A stretch of 64,000 nucleotides of DNA from Mycobacterium syngnathidarum (GCF_001942625.1 NZ_MLCL01000062.1:1-64000), one strand, 5' to 3'. Numbered from the stretch's first letter, positions 19,426 through 28,647 are shown. The notes: a model not told the origin generated them from the letters alone. Program-made: numbers and translations.

Positions 19426-19443
19426 ACTGTAACCCGGGTTTAC
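19426..19443 (-). promoter_or_regulatory. Probable leaderless promoter of desA2 with overlapping palindrome
   Basis: On the minus strand TACAGT (19431-19426) ends six bases before the desA2 ATG, the spacing expected for a leaderless sigma-A transcript. A near-palindrome centred on AACCCGGGTT (19431-19440), extended as GTAA...TTTAC, touches the -10 and is a candidate operator for a lipid-responsive regulator. Confidence 0.45.
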
Positions 19444-19454
19444 ATGTTTCTAAA

Positions 19455-19487
19455 AGTCGGGCCGCCGTGTGTCACGGCGGCCCGACT
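19455..19487 (-). terminator. Rho-independent terminator after glyA
   Basis: Perfect 15-bp stem AGTCGGGCCGCCGTG (19455-19469) with 19473-19487 and a 3-nt loop. Reading on the minus strand, the hairpin is followed by TTTTAG. It lies 10 bp beyond the glyA stop and separates glyA from desA2. Confidence 0.85.
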
Positions 19488-19497
19488 CAGAAGACTT

Positions 19498-20976
19498 TCA
19501 GAGGGTGAGTCCCGGGTACAGCGGGTTGGCGTCGAGCAACTCGGCCGAGGCCGCGTGCACGCGCTCGGCCGTGCCGTCGGCCAGCTTGTACTTGGCTTTA
19601 GAGGAAGACCCTGCCGGGCCCTCCGCCGGAGTTGTGTTGGACAGCACTTCGACGATCAGCTCGGCCACGCGGTCGAAGTCGTCGGCGCCGAATCCGCGGC
19701 TCGTCAGCGCCGGGGTGCCCAGCCGGATGCCGCTGGTGTACCAGGCGCCGTTGGGATCGGCCGGGATGGCGTTGCGGTTGGTGACGACGCCCGCGTCCAA
19801 CAGTGCGGACTCGGCCTGACGGCCGGTCAGCCCGAAGGAGCGCACGTCGAGCAGCACCAAGTGGTTGTCGGTGCCGCCGGTGACCAGACCCGCATCGCGC
19901 TTGACGAAGCCGTCCGCCAGCGCCTGCGCGTTGTCGGCGACCTGCTGGGCGTAGGACTGGAACGCGGGCTGACGGGCCTCGGCCAGGGCGACCGCCTTGG
20001 CCGCCATCACGTGGCTCAGCGGCCCGCCGAGCACCATCGGGCAACCCTTGTCCACGGCCGGCGCGAATTCCTCGGTGGCCAGCACCATGCCGCCACGCGG
20101 ACCGCGCAGCGACTTGTGCGTGGTGGTCGTGGTGACGTGTGCGAACGGCACCGGGTTCTCGTCACCGGTGAACACCTTGCCCGCGACCAGGCCGGCGAAG
20201 TGCGCCATGTCGACCATCAGGGTGGCGCCGACCTCGTCGGCGATCTCGCGCATCTTGGCGAAGTTGACCCGGCGCGGGTAGGCGGAGTAGCCGGCGACCA
20301 GCACCAACGGCTTGAACTCGCGGGCAGCCGCGGCCACCGCGTCATAGTCCAAAAAGCCCGTCTCGGGGTTGGTGCCGTAGCTGTGCTGGTGGAACATCTT
20401 GCCCGAGATGTTGGGCCGGAAGCCGTGGGTCAGGTGCCCGCCGGCATCCAGGGACATGCCGAGCAGACGCTGGTTGCCCAGCTTGTTGCGCAGGGTCTCC
20501 CAATCCGCTTCGGACAGGTCGTTGACGTGCTTGGCGCCGAGCTCGGCCAGGCCGGGGGCCTCCACCTTGGTGGCCAGGATGGCCCAGTAGGCAACGAGAT
20601 TGGCGTCGATGCCCGAGTGCGGCTGGACGTAGGCGTAGGGGGCGTCGAACAGTTCGCGGGCGTGCTCGGCGGCCAGCGCCTCGACAGTGTCGACGTTCTG
20701 GCAGCCTGCGTAGAAACGGTGCCCGACGGTGCCTTCGGCGTACTTGTCGGAGAACCAGGTGCCCATGGTGAGCAGCACGGCCGGGGAGGCGTAGTTCTCG
20801 CTGGCGATCAGCTTGAGCGAATCACGTTGATCGGCAAGCTCTTTGCGGGTGGCTGCCGCGACCCGGGGCTCCACGGATTCGATGACCTGCAATGCGGCCT
20901 GATAGGCGGCGCTTGAGGTCTCGGCGTAATCAGCGCCGGAAGCCGCGGGCAAAGTGGATGACGAGTCTGCTGCCAT
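19498..20976 (-). CDS. glyA: Serine hydroxymethyltransferase, long form
   Basis: 492-residue PLP enzyme making glycine and methylene-THF from serine. The PLP lysine is K288 in [12 protein letters not shown]. Other family blocks are [38 protein letters not shown] and [16 protein letters not shown]. It sits at the glyA1 (Rv1093) locus but is about 65 residues longer than that protein. There is an insertion at about residues 136-171 ([19 protein letters not shown]...) and a longer N-terminus. Long forms of this type occur in other actinobacteria. The catalytic residues appear intact. A U-tract terminator follows. Confidence 0.94.
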   Translation of the reverse strand: MAADSSSTLPAASGADYAETSSAAYQAALQVIESVEPRVAAATRKELADQRDSLKLIASENYASPAVLLTMGTWFSDKYAEGTVGHRFYAGCQNVDTVEALAAEHARELFDAPYAYVQPHSGIDANLVAYWAILATKVEAPGLAELGAKHVNDLSEADWETLRNKLGNQRLLGMSLDAGGHLTHGFRPNISGKMFHQHSYGTNPETGFLDYDAVAAAAREFKPLVLVAGYSAYPRRVNFAKMREIADEVGATLMVDMAHFAGLVAGKVFTGDENPVPFAHVTTTTTHKSLRGPRGGMVLATEEFAPAVDKGCPMVLGGPLSHVMAAKAVALAEARQPAFQSYAQQVADNAQALADGFVKRDAGLVTGGTDNHLVLLDVRSFGLTGRQAESALLDAGVVTNRNAIPADPNGAWYTSGIRLGTPALTSRGFGADDFDRVAELIVEVLSNTTPAEGPAGSSSKAKYKLADGTAERVHAASAELLDANPLYPGLTL

Positions 20977-21069
20977 GGCTTTTAGCCTAGTCGGGCCGGT
21001 TGGGGCCGCTGATCGGGCCCGGCCCTGGACAGCGTCGCAGGCGACCTGGGTCGACGGGATCAGCGCTGA

Positions 21070-21387
21070 TCAGTCGGCGGTGTGGTTCCAAGCGCCGCCG
21101 GCCTTGCCGTTGGCATAGCCGCCCCCGGGCCACCCCTTGCTCCAGTCATGGCCGGCCCAGGCACCACCCGGCCACCCTTCACTCCAGTCATGGCCCGCCC
21201 ACGCCCCACCGGGCCACGGGCTGACGAGGCTTGGCGGGTCGAGCTCTTCGCCATTCAAAATGACGACGGGATCGGCACTGGCCATCGCCGCGGGTCCGAT
21301 GAGTCCGGCCAGCCCCAGGGAGCCCGCCGCAACGACCACACCGGCCATCACCTTTGCTCGGTTTGATTTCATCCCCGCTGTAGCCAT
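21070..21387 (-). CDS. Secreted Trp/Gly-rich repeat protein
   Basis: 105-residue protein with a signal peptide (about residues 1-33, VVVAAGSLGLAGLIGPAAMASA, cleavage after ASA). The mature part of about 70 residues is dominated by three imperfect 14-residue repeats: WPGGAWAGHDWSEG, WPGGAWAGHDWSKG and WPGGGYANGKAGGAW. The ATG at 21387 follows AGGAG. No family is recognised. The repeats (Trp, Gly, His, Asp) could bind a surface ligand or metal or be structural. The short mature chain suggests a peptide-like exported product. A sigma-A-like promoter lies upstream (21438-21467). Confidence 0.75.
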   Translation of the reverse strand: MATAGMKSNRAKVMAGVVVAAGSLGLAGLIGPAAMASADPVVILNGEELDPPSLVSPWPGGAWAGHDWSEGWPGGAWAGHDWSKGWPGGGYANGKAGGAWNHTAD

Positions 21388-21437
21388 GTCGGCTCCTCGC
21401 TGCCACCCGGTTCCATCAGCCGTGATGCTCAGCAAAT

Positions 21438-21467
21438 ACTTTACGCTCCAGCAAAGGCGTTGAACAA
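21438..21467 (-). promoter_or_regulatory. Candidate promoter of the Trp/Gly-repeat protein
   Basis: On the minus strand, TTGTTC (21467-21462) and TAAAGT (21443-21438) are separated by 18 bp. They lie in an AT-richer 330-bp gap (21388-21715) that otherwise holds no supported gene. The expected transcript would have a leader of about 45 nt carrying the AGGAG site. Confidence 0.4.
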
Positions 21468-21715
21468 ACATTTCGAGTAGCGCCGACCCTGAATCCTCAG
21501 CACCGATCAAGGTCAGTAGTTGCGCTGTCAACAGCCATATCCTGGGAGGCCCGGGAAGAAGTCGACGTCCGAGACACGCACTCAGCCAGCAGCAACGAAT
21601 GCCAAGTGCAGCCGTCAGCAAACCACCGCGCAGGGAGGGACCCCACCCGCCGGCCATGCGTTCGATCTTGCCGTTGAATTCAGGCCAGAGAGTTTGCCTT
21701 CAGCCGCAAGCGTGG

Positions 21716-22945
21716 CTATGCCCGCAGCGTCGACGGGATCAGCGGCTCATCGAGCAGCCGGCCGAACCGCTGGATCAGGGTCGCGCCCTCGGGCCGGTCG
21801 TCCAACCACGCCCGCAGCAACCGGTAACCCTCGATGTAGGTGCTGGTGTAGGCCCGCCACAACGGCGAAGACAGGAATCGTAGCGTCTGGCGGGCCCGAT
21901 CATCGCTGACCAGCAGCCAGCGTTTGAGGAACTCCACGACCTCGTCGACGTCGCGATGCTCATCGTGCAGCATCAGCGCCGCGTCCTGGCGCACGTCGGC
22001 CAACCCGGCCATCGCCTCGGAAATCGCTTCGGCGCGCTCCCCGTCGAACCGCAACCCCAGATCGGCGTAGATACCGGCGGCCCACGTGCCCCAGCCGGGC
22101 CCGATGATGGCATGCAACGCCAGGTCGGCCAGGCCCTCGGCCATCAGGCATTGCGGGGTGTTGACGAGGAAGATCGTCTGTTCCAGTTCGCCGTCGCGGG
22201 CCACCAGGCCGGCTTCTTTCCGGCAGTGCTCGGTGTGATGGCCCGGGTAGGACTCGTGGGCCACCAGCCGGGGCAGATTGGCCATCTGTTGCTTGAGATC
22301 GGCGTTGACCGCGACCGTGGACTTGTAGTCGCCCAGGTAGTAGTTGAACCCCGACCACGGTTTGTCGGTGACCACCTCATAGGTGATGGTCTCAGTCTCC
22401 GGCAGCGGATACTCCGCGCGCACCCTGTCCCGAAGAGCCGACGAGAACGCGTGGATGCACTCCTCCAGGCGGGCCGGCGGGATCTCGTCTCCGCTGCGGT
22501 GCGCCTGGATTCGGCCGGCCAGCGGGCCGGTGCCGCCGAGCGCCTCGTCGAGCTTGGCATGCGCCTGGCGATACTTCTCCGGGTCGCCCTTGCTGATCCG
22601 CACGTCGAAATAGGCCTGCACCTCGTCGACGAAGCCGACCTGCTCACCGGCGAACTTGCGGCCCGCACAGTTGAGCGCGCGCAGATGCGCGGCGATGTAT
22701 TCGGCGCGGTCGGGGTCGAGATCGTCGGGAATCTGGGTGAGCAACCGGTCGGCCTGCCGGGCCAGCTCGGCCGGATCGGGAGCGGGCTCGTTCTCGACGG
22801 CGCGGCGCAGTTGCGGGTCGCCGGTGAAAGAGTCGACGTAGCCGTCCTCGACGCGGTCGAAGCGCAGCCCGAGGAGCAGGTACTCGCGGACGAAGGCGTC
22901 GGAACCGGTCCCGGAGTCGGCCCGTATGTCCATCCCGTCAGTCAT
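21716..22945 (-). CDS. DUF885 family protein, putative metallopeptidase-like
   Basis: 409-residue DUF885 protein. The hallmark is [14 protein letters not shown] (about residue 240), an HExxPGHH-type motif that could bind zinc with a downstream acidic residue ([10 protein letters not shown]). Peptidase or carboxypeptidase activity is inferred but unproven for the actinobacterial members. It is largely helical with no signal peptide, so probably cytoplasmic. The ATG at 22945 is chosen over a longer frame that runs into coaA. It starts 30 bp from the divergent coaA start, so promoters overlap. No Shine-Dalgarno is visible, and a TACGGT element seven bases upstream fits a leaderless start. Confidence 0.78.
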   Translation of the reverse strand: MTDGMDIRADSGTGSDAFVREYLLLGLRFDRVEDGYVDSFTGDPQLRRAVENEPAPDPAELARQADRLLTQIPDDLDPDRAEYIAAHLRALNCAGRKFAGEQVGFVDEVQAYFDVRISKGDPEKYRQAHAKLDEALGGTGPLAGRIQAHRSGDEIPPARLEECIHAFSSALRDRVRAEYPLPETETITYEVVTDKPWSGFNYYLGDYKSTVAVNADLKQQMANLPRLVAHESYPGHHTEHCRKEAGLVARDGELEQTIFLVNTPQCLMAEGLADLALHAIIGPGWGTWAAGIYADLGLRFDGERAEAISEAMAGLADVRQDAALMLHDEHRDVDEVVEFLKRWLLVSDDRARQTLRFLSSPLWRAYTSTYIEGYRLLRAWLDDRPEGATLIQRFGRLLDEPLIPSTLRA

Positions 22946-22975
22946 GCCCACAACCGTAAGTGCAAGACTGACCGA

Positions 22976-23914
22976 ATGCCGCGGCCCAGCGAGCCGAGCC
23001 CCTATGTGGAGTTCGACCGAAGTCAATGGCGTGCACTGCGCATGTCGACACCGCTGAAACTCACCGAGGACGAACTACTGCGCCTGCGGGGTATGGGCGA
23101 GAAGCTCGACATCCTCGAGGTCGAAGAGGTCTACCTGCCGCTGGCCCGGTTGATCCACCTGCAGGTTGCCGCACGGCAGCGGCTGTTCGCCGCGACGGCC
23201 GAGTTCCTCGGTGAGCCGCAGCAGAATCCGGACCGGCCGGTGCCGTTCGTCATCGGCGTCGCGGGCAGCGTCGCGGTCGGGAAGTCGACCACCGCCCGTG
23301 TGCTGCAGGCCCTGTTGGCGCGCTGGGGTCATCACCCCCGGGTCGATCTGGTGACCACCGACGGATTCCTCTACCCCAACAAGGAGCTTCACCGCCGGAA
23401 CCTCATGCATCGCAAGGGGTTCCCGGAGAGCTACGACCGCCGGGGGTTGATGCGGTTCGTCACCGCGGTGAAATCCGGTGCCGACGAAGTCTGCGCGCCG
23501 GTGTATTCACACTTGCTCTACGACATCGTGCCAGGTGAGCAGCAGGTGGTGCGGCACCCGGACATCCTGATCCTGGAAGGGCTCAACGTCCTGCAGACGG
23601 GGCCGGCGCTGATGGTCTCGGACCTGTTCGACTTCTCGGTCTACGTCGACGCGCGCATCGAGGACATCGAGCAGTGGTACATCTCGCGCTTCCTGACGAT
23701 GCGCTCGACGGCGTTCGCCGATCCGGCCTCACACTTCCACCACTACTCGACGCTGACCGATGAACAGGCCGTGTTCGCCGCGCGTGACATCTGGCATTCG
23801 ATCAACCGGCCCAACCTGATCGAGAACATTCTGCCGACCCGGCCGCGGGCCACCCTGGTGCTCCGCAAGGACGCCGACCATTCGATCAACCGGCTGCGCC
23901 TGCGCAAGCTGTAG
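22976..23914 (+). CDS. coaA: Pantothenate kinase CoaA (type I)
   Basis: 312-residue prokaryotic type I pantothenate kinase, first step of coenzyme A synthesis (Rv1092c counterpart, same length). The Walker A motif is [17 protein letters not shown] (about residues 94-110). Substrate and feedback residues lie in [24 protein letters not shown] and YSHLLYDI, and [14 protein letters not shown] [14 protein letters not shown] follows. The start [13 protein letters not shown] at 22976 matches the family. The open frame continues far upstream only as a shadow of the DUF885 gene. It converges on a hypothetical gene 4 bp away. Confidence 0.97.
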   Translation: MPRPSEPSPYVEFDRSQWRALRMSTPLKLTEDELLRLRGMGEKLDILEVEEVYLPLARLIHLQVAARQRLFAATAEFLGEPQQNPDRPVPFVIGVAGSVAVGKSTTARVLQALLARWGHHPRVDLVTTDGFLYPNKELHRRNLMHRKGFPESYDRRGLMRFVTAVKSGADEVCAPVYSHLLYDIVPGEQQVVRHPDILILEGLNVLQTGPALMVSDLFDFSVYVDARIEDIEQWYISRFLTMRSTAFADPASHFHHYSTLTDEQAVFAARDIWHSINRPNLIENILPTRPRATLVLRKDADHSINRLRLRKL

Positions 23915-23918
23915 CCGC

Positions 23919-24509
23919 TCAGGCGCGTTCCCAGCCACCCCACTCGTTGCCGGCGAACTGCTGCCCGGCGGCGATCTCGAAATGGTGCAGGAACACCTGC
24001 AGCGCCGGCTGCATACGTTGATGCAGGTCGGTCATCGCAGTGACCAGTTCGGCAGTCATCGGATCCTCCCCCTCGGGTTTCTTCGGGGGGATCAGACCCA
24101 GGTGCAGCGCCATCTCCAGCTGGTAGAAGGTGAAGTCGCCATATGGCCGCTTCGGATCGCAGCCGGGCACCTCATCGTCGAAATACGGATCGGACAATTC
24201 CCAGCTCATGTTGGCCAGCAGGGTGCGGTGCTGATCGGTGAAGACGAATGGACCCGACTCCGGCACGGTCTCGACGAAGAACGAATACTCATGGTCGGCC
24301 GGCGGCCGCTGGTAGGGATATTCGCCTGCGGCACAGGCTCCGAACCTGGCGGCGACGCGCAGCAGATCGATGTCGCGAGCTTCGGTAGCCCAGTCCGGCG
24401 GGAAACACGGTGCGCCTACTTCGGCCCCGTCCCAGCCGACCCGTACGGCCCGAAGTCGCTCGGTGTGCTCTGCTGCCCAGCGCAATTCCACTCGACGATT
24501 ATCGGCCAC
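23919..24509 (-). CDS. Conserved hypothetical protein
   Basis: About 196 residues, not assigned to a family. It is rich in aromatic residues and Pro (ACAAGEYPYQRPPADHEYSFFVETVPESGPFVF, in part) with a helical C-terminus (ELVTAMTDLHQRMQPALQVFLHHFEIAAGQ). There is no signal peptide or membrane segment. The start is uncertain: GTG at 24509 or 24491. An ATG farther upstream would place the start beyond a strong hairpin (24520-24548), so it is rejected. It converges with coaA (4-bp gap). Confidence 0.6.
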   Translation of the reverse strand: MADNRRVELRWAAEHTERLRAVRVGWDGAEVGAPCFPPDWATEARDIDLLRVAARFGACAAGEYPYQRPPADHEYSFFVETVPESGPFVFTDQHRTLLANMSWELSDPYFDDEVPGCDPKRPYGDFTFYQLEMALHLGLIPPKKPEGEDPMTAELVTAMTDLHQRMQPALQVFLHHFEIAAGQQFAGNEWGGWERA

Positions 24510-24519
24510 ACCCGGCCGA

Positions 24520-24548
24520 GTGCCCAGAACCCTTGGGGTTCTGGGCAC
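24520..24548 (-). terminator. Hairpin terminator downstream of the four-helix membrane protein gene
   Basis: Perfect 13-bp stem GTGCCCAGAACCC (24520-24532) with 24536-24548 and a TTG loop. No U-tract is present. It lies 12 bp after the stop of the membrane protein gene at 24560 and separates it from the next minus-strand gene. Confidence 0.65.
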
Positions 24549-24559
24549 CATGCCAACGA

Positions 24560-24967
24560 TCAGGCTGCGATGCGCTTGACCCCGACGTACTGCAGTTCGG
24601 CCATCGCCAGGGTGTAGATGCCGGCCCCGATGACGACCACCACGCCCGCGGTGGTCAGCGCCATGGTGAAGACGGCGACCAGGGCGATCACCGTGCAGGC
24701 CGCGTTGGCGATCACGGTGCCGATGCCCGCCGGGCGCACCCGCTCGATGCCGGCCAGGGCGAACACCGCGATGCCGTAGACGACCGAGAAGATGCCGACG
24801 CCGTACTCGACGGATTTCGGCAGCCCCGTGAGATCGGCGAAATACCCGGCGGCAGCCAGCAGTGCGATTCCGCTGATGCCGACGAGGACTGCGTCGAGCC
24901 GCATGGCCAGGCGCAACAGCGCATCGGTGCCCTTCCTGGTGCCTGCGGTGGCGGTGATGGCGGTCAT
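24560..24967 (-). CDS. Four-helix membrane protein (paralogue A)
   Basis: 135-residue integral membrane protein with four hydrophobic helices (AVLVGISGIALLAAAGYFA, VEYGVGIFSVVYGIAVFALAG, AGIGTVIANAACTVIALVAVF, TTAGVVVVIGAGIYTLAMA). It ends in LQYVGVKRIAA. The ATG at 24967 follows AGAAGGAG. It is a paralogue of the gene at 25088-25513: both have the same layout, a basic LRLAMRLDA/LRFALRADA entry and an LQY-GV-R end. Family unknown. Probably co-regulated with that gene and the large membrane protein upstream. Confidence 0.72.
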   Translation of the reverse strand: MTAITATAGTRKGTDALLRLAMRLDAVLVGISGIALLAAAGYFADLTGLPKSVEYGVGIFSVVYGIAVFALAGIERVRPAGIGTVIANAACTVIALVAVFTMALTTAGVVVVIGAGIYTLAMAELQYVGVKRIAA

Positions 24968-25087
24968 GATTCTCCTTCTCTGGCGATGGTGATTACCTGT
25001 CGTGCGTTCACTTCGAGCGATGGAGCACGGTGCGGGGATACAGCCGTAACCTCTTCCGGCGGCACCCCGCACCGGCTCAGAAAGGAG

Positions 25088-25513
25088 TCACGCCAGACGG
25101 CGCACTCCGCGGTATTGCAGCCAGGCCAGTACTGCAGTGGCACTGACGAATCCGAGTACCAACTCGTTTCCGGTCCCGGTCAGCGCCAACCAGCCGGCCC
25201 CGATCGCAACGACCGTGATGATCGCGAAGGCCACGTTGCCGGCGAGGACGCCGATGCCGACGCGCCGTACCCGCGGCACTGCGGCCAGGCCGTACAGCAG
25301 GACGCCATAGCCGACCAGGGCGGCGCCGGCAATCCACCCCGCGGTGGCCGACAGCCCCGCGATGCGCGCCAGCTGATCGGCGGCCATGGCCACCAGCAAG
25401 CCGACGCCGGCACAGACGGTGGCATCGGCACGCAGGGCGAATCGCAGCAGAGAATCCTGGGCGGGCGCTGCGGTTGTGGAGTCGGTGAGTGGTTGGTGCA
25501 AGGTGGCGGTCAT
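25088..25513 (-). CDS. Four-helix membrane protein (paralogue B)
   Basis: 141-residue integral membrane protein with four helices (ATVCAGVGLLVAMAADQLA, GWIAGAALVGYGVLLYGLAA, VGIGVLAGNVAFAIITVVAIG, NELVLGFVSATAVLAWLQY) and an LQYRGVRRLA terminus. The ATG at 25513 follows GAGGAG. It is about as long as the neighbouring paralogue A, and the two align along their whole length, so a local duplication is likely. No known family is recognised. The gap between the two genes (24968-25087) shows no strong terminator. Confidence 0.7.
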   Translation of the reverse strand: MTATLHQPLTDSTTAAPAQDSLLRFALRADATVCAGVGLLVAMAADQLARIAGLSATAGWIAGAALVGYGVLLYGLAAVPRVRRVGIGVLAGNVAFAIITVVAIGAGWLALTGTGNELVLGFVSATAVLAWLQYRGVRRLA

Positions 25514-25638
25514 GTCGGGCTCCTCGGCGATGAGGGTGTCGATCGGTGGAACACCTCCGACATTGCTCATCGGGCGCTGCCAGGTCGACGCCAAACACTG
25601 CCAAGCACTGCCACGCCCAGGTCAGCGCGGTGCAGATG

Positions 25639-27000
25639 TCAGTCGTCGGCAGTGACGAGGGTGCCGCGCAGATCCGCGGCGATCACCCGCGCCGCGGCGT
25701 TCTGCCAGTTGTGCAGTGAGCGCTGCGGCACCTCCGTGACGAGCCACTGCCAGGCCTGCCGGGCGACCGGGTCGAGCCCGGCGGCAGTCGCATTCTGCGC
25801 GTAGGCGCGGACCCCGACGACGTAGGGAAAGTACAGCGAGTTGTAGTGGCGCCATTGTTCGGTGGTGCCGAAGTCGCCGCCGTCGCGGGGCTTGAGTGCG
25901 GCGATCCGGTCGGCCAGCAGAGCTTTGAGTTCGTTCGCGCGTTCCAGCGGCTGATCGGGCGCCCCGCGCTGAGCCAGCCGGGCATCGATGGCGGGCAGCG
26001 CGGTCAGCGGGCTGGCCACCAATTTGGACAGATCCCCGTAATGGCCGAGGGCGCGACGCGTGAGCCGGGCGAACGCGTCGTCGTCGATGCCGCCCAGCGG
26101 GTGGTCCGATCGCAGCGGCAGGGCAGCCTCGGTCTGGCGGAGCGCCTCACGGTCGGCGCGCAGGTCCGGGGACCTGGAGAAGGCCAGCCGGTCGAAGACG
26201 CCGGCCAGCGGATCGGCCAGCACCTCCACCGCGACCGCGACCGCCAGGCTGGTGAACAGCAGGATCGTCATGACGGTGTGGCCGGTCCCGGCGTCGAGCA
26301 CGGCCATGCCGATCAGCGCCTGCGCGGCGAAGGGAACCGCGATCACCAGCGTGCCGATGATCGAGCGGCGCATGTCCGCGCGCAACGCCTGGCCCTCGTC
26401 GAAGGCATCCCAGATCGCGACCGCCACACCGAGCAGTGCCACATCGAATCCGGTGGACGCCAAAGCCAACCAGCTGGGCACCAGCCCGAGCGGGATCACC
26501 AGGATCGCGTTGCCCAGCGCGAAGAACAGCGTGGCGACGATGATGAAGCCGACGACGGACCCGGGTTTCGCGCCGCCGAGGACGGCCTTGATCATCGCCC
26601 CCAGCGAGGACAGCGAGATCACCGCGAACATCACCCAATGACCGGTCCGCAGTGGGCCGTCGACACTGCCCGCGAGCCCCGCACCGGCCAAGGCCAGCGC
26701 GGCGACGGCGAAGATCGCGGCGATCTCCCCGGCTCGTGACCGGAAGGTGTCGGCCGGGCGGGCAAGCTCGACCATGACCGCGAACCAGGCGATACCCGGC
26801 ACCGCCACCAGATAGATCTCGATGCGGCTGAGCAGCTCCGAGCCGGTGACGAGCCGGACCGCGTCGAGTGCCACGACGACCGCGAAACTGGTCAGCCCGA
26901 CCGCCGCGAGGACGAGGACGGGCTTACGCGGGTCGCGGGCGAGCAGGTAGAGACCCAGCCACCAGCTGAGGGTGAAGACCACTGCCGACAGCGCAGCCAT
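25639..27000 (-). CDS. Large multi-pass membrane protein with cytoplasmic C-terminal domain
   Basis: 453 residues. The first ~265 residues hold eight or nine hydrophobic segments, in the style of the membrane sensor part of some kinases (LSWWLGLYLLARDPRKPVLV, YLVAVPGIAWFAVMVELA, GFIIVATLFFALGNAILVIPLG). The last ~185 residues are soluble and helical (RQTEAALPLRSDHPLGG, RALGHYGDLSKLVASPL, FGTTEQWRHYNSLYFPYVVG). No kinase, cyclase or DNA-binding motif is visible. The two four-helix proteins downstream on the same strand may be its targets or partners, which is inferred from position only. Confidence 0.7.
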   Translation of the reverse strand: MAALSAVVFTLSWWLGLYLLARDPRKPVLVLAAVGLTSFAVVVALDAVRLVTGSELLSRIEIYLVAVPGIAWFAVMVELARPADTFRSRAGEIAAIFAVAALALAGAGLAGSVDGPLRTGHWVMFAVISLSSLGAMIKAVLGGAKPGSVVGFIIVATLFFALGNAILVIPLGLVPSWLALASTGFDVALLGVAVAIWDAFDEGQALRADMRRSIIGTLVIAVPFAAQALIGMAVLDAGTGHTVMTILLFTSLAVAVAVEVLADPLAGVFDRLAFSRSPDLRADREALRQTEAALPLRSDHPLGGIDDDAFARLTRRALGHYGDLSKLVASPLTALPAIDARLAQRGAPDQPLERANELKALLADRIAALKPRDGGDFGTTEQWRHYNSLYFPYVVGVRAYAQNATAAGLDPVARQAWQWLVTEVPQRSLHNWQNAAARVIAADLRGTLVTADD

Positions 27001-27015
27001 GGGTTCAGTTTGGCA

Positions 27016-27810
27016 CTACTTGCCGAAGCGGCGATGTCTGGCCGTGTAATCGCGCAGTGCGCGCAGGAAGTCGACGCGCCGGAAGGCCGGCCAGTACGCC
27101 TCGGTGAACCACATCTCCGAATATGCGCTCTGCCACAACAGGAATCCCGACAGCCGCTGCTCACCCGACGTGCGGATGACGAGGTCCGGGTCGGGTTGCC
27201 CTGAGGTGTAGAGGTTCTCCGAGATCCCGTCGACGGTGACCGCTTCGACGAGTTGCTCGGCGGTGGCACCGTTGGCCAGTTCCTTCGACAACAGCGAGCG
27301 CACGGCATCGACGATTTCCTGGCGGCCGCCGTAGGCGACGGCCACGTTGACGTGGAACGAACCGGGCGGATTCGATGCTGTGCTCTCTACGGCCTCGCGC
27401 AGCCGCCGGGCCGGCTCCTCCCCCAACAACTCCAGGTCACCGACGGTACGCACGGTCCAGGTGTTGGTCGGGGCGCAGATCTCCTCGACCACGTCGGTGA
27501 TGATCTCGAGCAGGGCCGACAGCTCGTCGGGATCGCGTTGCAAGTTCTCGGTAGAGAGCAGGTAGACCGTCGTCATCTCGATGCCGGCCGCCTGGCACCA
27601 GCGCAGCATCTCGGCGATCTTGGCCGCGCCCATGCGATAGCCGATGCTGACATCGTCGTAACCTGCGTCACGCGCCCAGCGGCGGTTGCCGTCGCACAAC
27701 ACCGCGATATGGCGGGGTAGCTCGGATTTGGACTGCGCCAGCTCGTGACGCAACCGCATCTCGTAGAGCCGATAGGCCGGTTCCTTGAGCCGCGGGGGAA
27801 TGATGTCCAC
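27016..27810 (-). CDS. Short-chain cis-isoprenyl diphosphate synthase (Rv1086-type)
   Basis: 264-residue cis-prenyltransferase of the UppS family, closely resembling M. tuberculosis Rv1086. That enzyme makes omega,E,Z-farnesyl diphosphate, the precursor of decaprenyl phosphate for cell-wall arabinan and peptidoglycan synthesis. The catalytic aspartate is in HIAVLCDGNRRWAR (D40). Later blocks are TVYLLSTENLQRDPDEL, VAVAYGGRQEIVDA and PDPDLVIRTSGEQRLSGFLLWQS. It starts with GTG, as the orthologue's MEIIPPRLKEP alignment suggests. It is divergent from the haemolysin-III gene with a 56-bp shared gap. Confidence 0.94.
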   Translation of the reverse strand: MDIIPPRLKEPAYRLYEMRLRHELAQSKSELPRHIAVLCDGNRRWARDAGYDDVSIGYRMGAAKIAEMLRWCQAAGIEMTTVYLLSTENLQRDPDELSALLEIITDVVEEICAPTNTWTVRTVGDLELLGEEPARRLREAVESTASNPPGSFHVNVAVAYGGRQEIVDAVRSLLSKELANGATAEQLVEAVTVDGISENLYTSGQPDPDLVIRTSGEQRLSGFLLWQSAYSEMWFTEAYWPAFRRVDFLRALRDYTARHRRFGK

Positions 27811-27866
27811 GAGAGTCCAGACTACTGTGAGCGTCGGGGTACACCACGGTTCTCAATGGAGGTGAC

Positions 27867-28610
27867 ATGACTGCGCCGACCGGTAGCACCAAGCCCTATC
27901 GTTCAGCGGCCGCGCTCGGCCGGCCCGCGGAGGACTTGCCAGAAGCTGTCGCCGACGGCGTTGCCCAGTTCCTCGGTAGGCCGCGGGCCCGAGGCTGGAT
28001 CCATGTGTACTCGGCCGTCGTCGCGTTCATCGCCGGGGCGGCCCTGGTTTCGGTGTCGTGGTCGCTGGAGTCCACCCGGGCCGGGCTGGCCACGCTGCTC
28101 TACACGTTCACGATCGTGGCGATGTTCGCCGTGAGCGGTACGTATCACCGGGTGACGTGGAAGTCGCCGAACGCCCGCAAGTGGATGAAGCGCCTCGATC
28201 ACTCGATGATCTTCATCTTCATCGCCGGCAGTTACACCCCGTTCGCACTGCTGGCCCTGCCCGAATCCAAAGGCATGGTGCTGTTCTGGATCGTCTGGGG
28301 CGGGGCGATCGCGGGCGTGCTGCTCAAGATGTTCTGGCCGTCGGCACCACGCTGGCTGGGCGTGCCGCTCTACATCCTGCTGGGCTGGGTGGCGGCATGG
28401 TTCATCGGGCCGATCATGCACGGGGCCGGGGTGGCCGCGGTGGTGCTGCTGATCGTCGGCGGCGCGCTCTACAGCATCGGCGGTGTGCTGTACGCGCTCA
28501 AATGGCCCAACCCGTGGCCGACCACATTCGGACATCACGAGTTCTTCCACGCTTGCACGGCGGTCGCGGCGATCTGCCACTACATCGCCATGTGGTTCGC
28601 GGTGTTCTGA
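27867..28610 (+). CDS. Haemolysin III / PAQR-family membrane protein
   Basis: 247-residue Rv1085c-like protein of the PAQR/YqfA family. Seven hydrophobic helices run from about residue 50 to the C-terminus. The conserved metal-site-like residues are present: Ser/Asp/His in [13 protein letters not shown] and [21 protein letters not shown], and the last His pair in [19 protein letters not shown]. It starts with ATG after GGAGGTGA. Eukaryotic PAQRs are ceramidase-like hydrolases. The bacterial substrate is unknown, so a membrane lipid hydrolase role is speculative. A hairpin at 28618-28647 separates it from the convergent isomerase-like gene. Confidence 0.9.
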   Translation: MTAPTGSTKPYRSAAALGRPAEDLPEAVADGVAQFLGRPRARGWIHVYSAVVAFIAGAALVSVSWSLESTRAGLATLLYTFTIVAMFAVSGTYHRVTWKSPNARKWMKRLDHSMIFIFIAGSYTPFALLALPESKGMVLFWIVWGGAIAGVLLKMFWPSAPRWLGVPLYILLGWVAAWFIGPIMHGAGVAAVVLLIVGGALYSIGGVLYALKWPNPWPTTFGHHEFFHACTAVAAICHYIAMWFAVF

Positions 28611-28617
28611 CGCCAAA

Positions 28618-28647
28618 GGCCCCACATCGCCGAAGCGATGCGGGGCC
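28618..28647. terminator. Hairpin terminator between convergent genes
   Basis: GGCCCCACATCGC (28618-28630) pairs with 28635-28647 around a CGAA tetraloop with one mismatch. It sits between the haemolysin-III stop and the ketosteroid-isomerase-like stop, serving either or both transcripts. Confidence 0.65.

Noticed and set aside
18577..20916. 779-codon plus-strand ORF across desA2 and glyA
   Set aside because: Antisense shadow of two clearly real genes, with no domain similarity and biased composition.
21100..21240. Direct DNA repeats of about 42 bp
   Set aside because: They encode the WPGGAWAGHDWS protein repeats of the secreted protein and are not a separate element.
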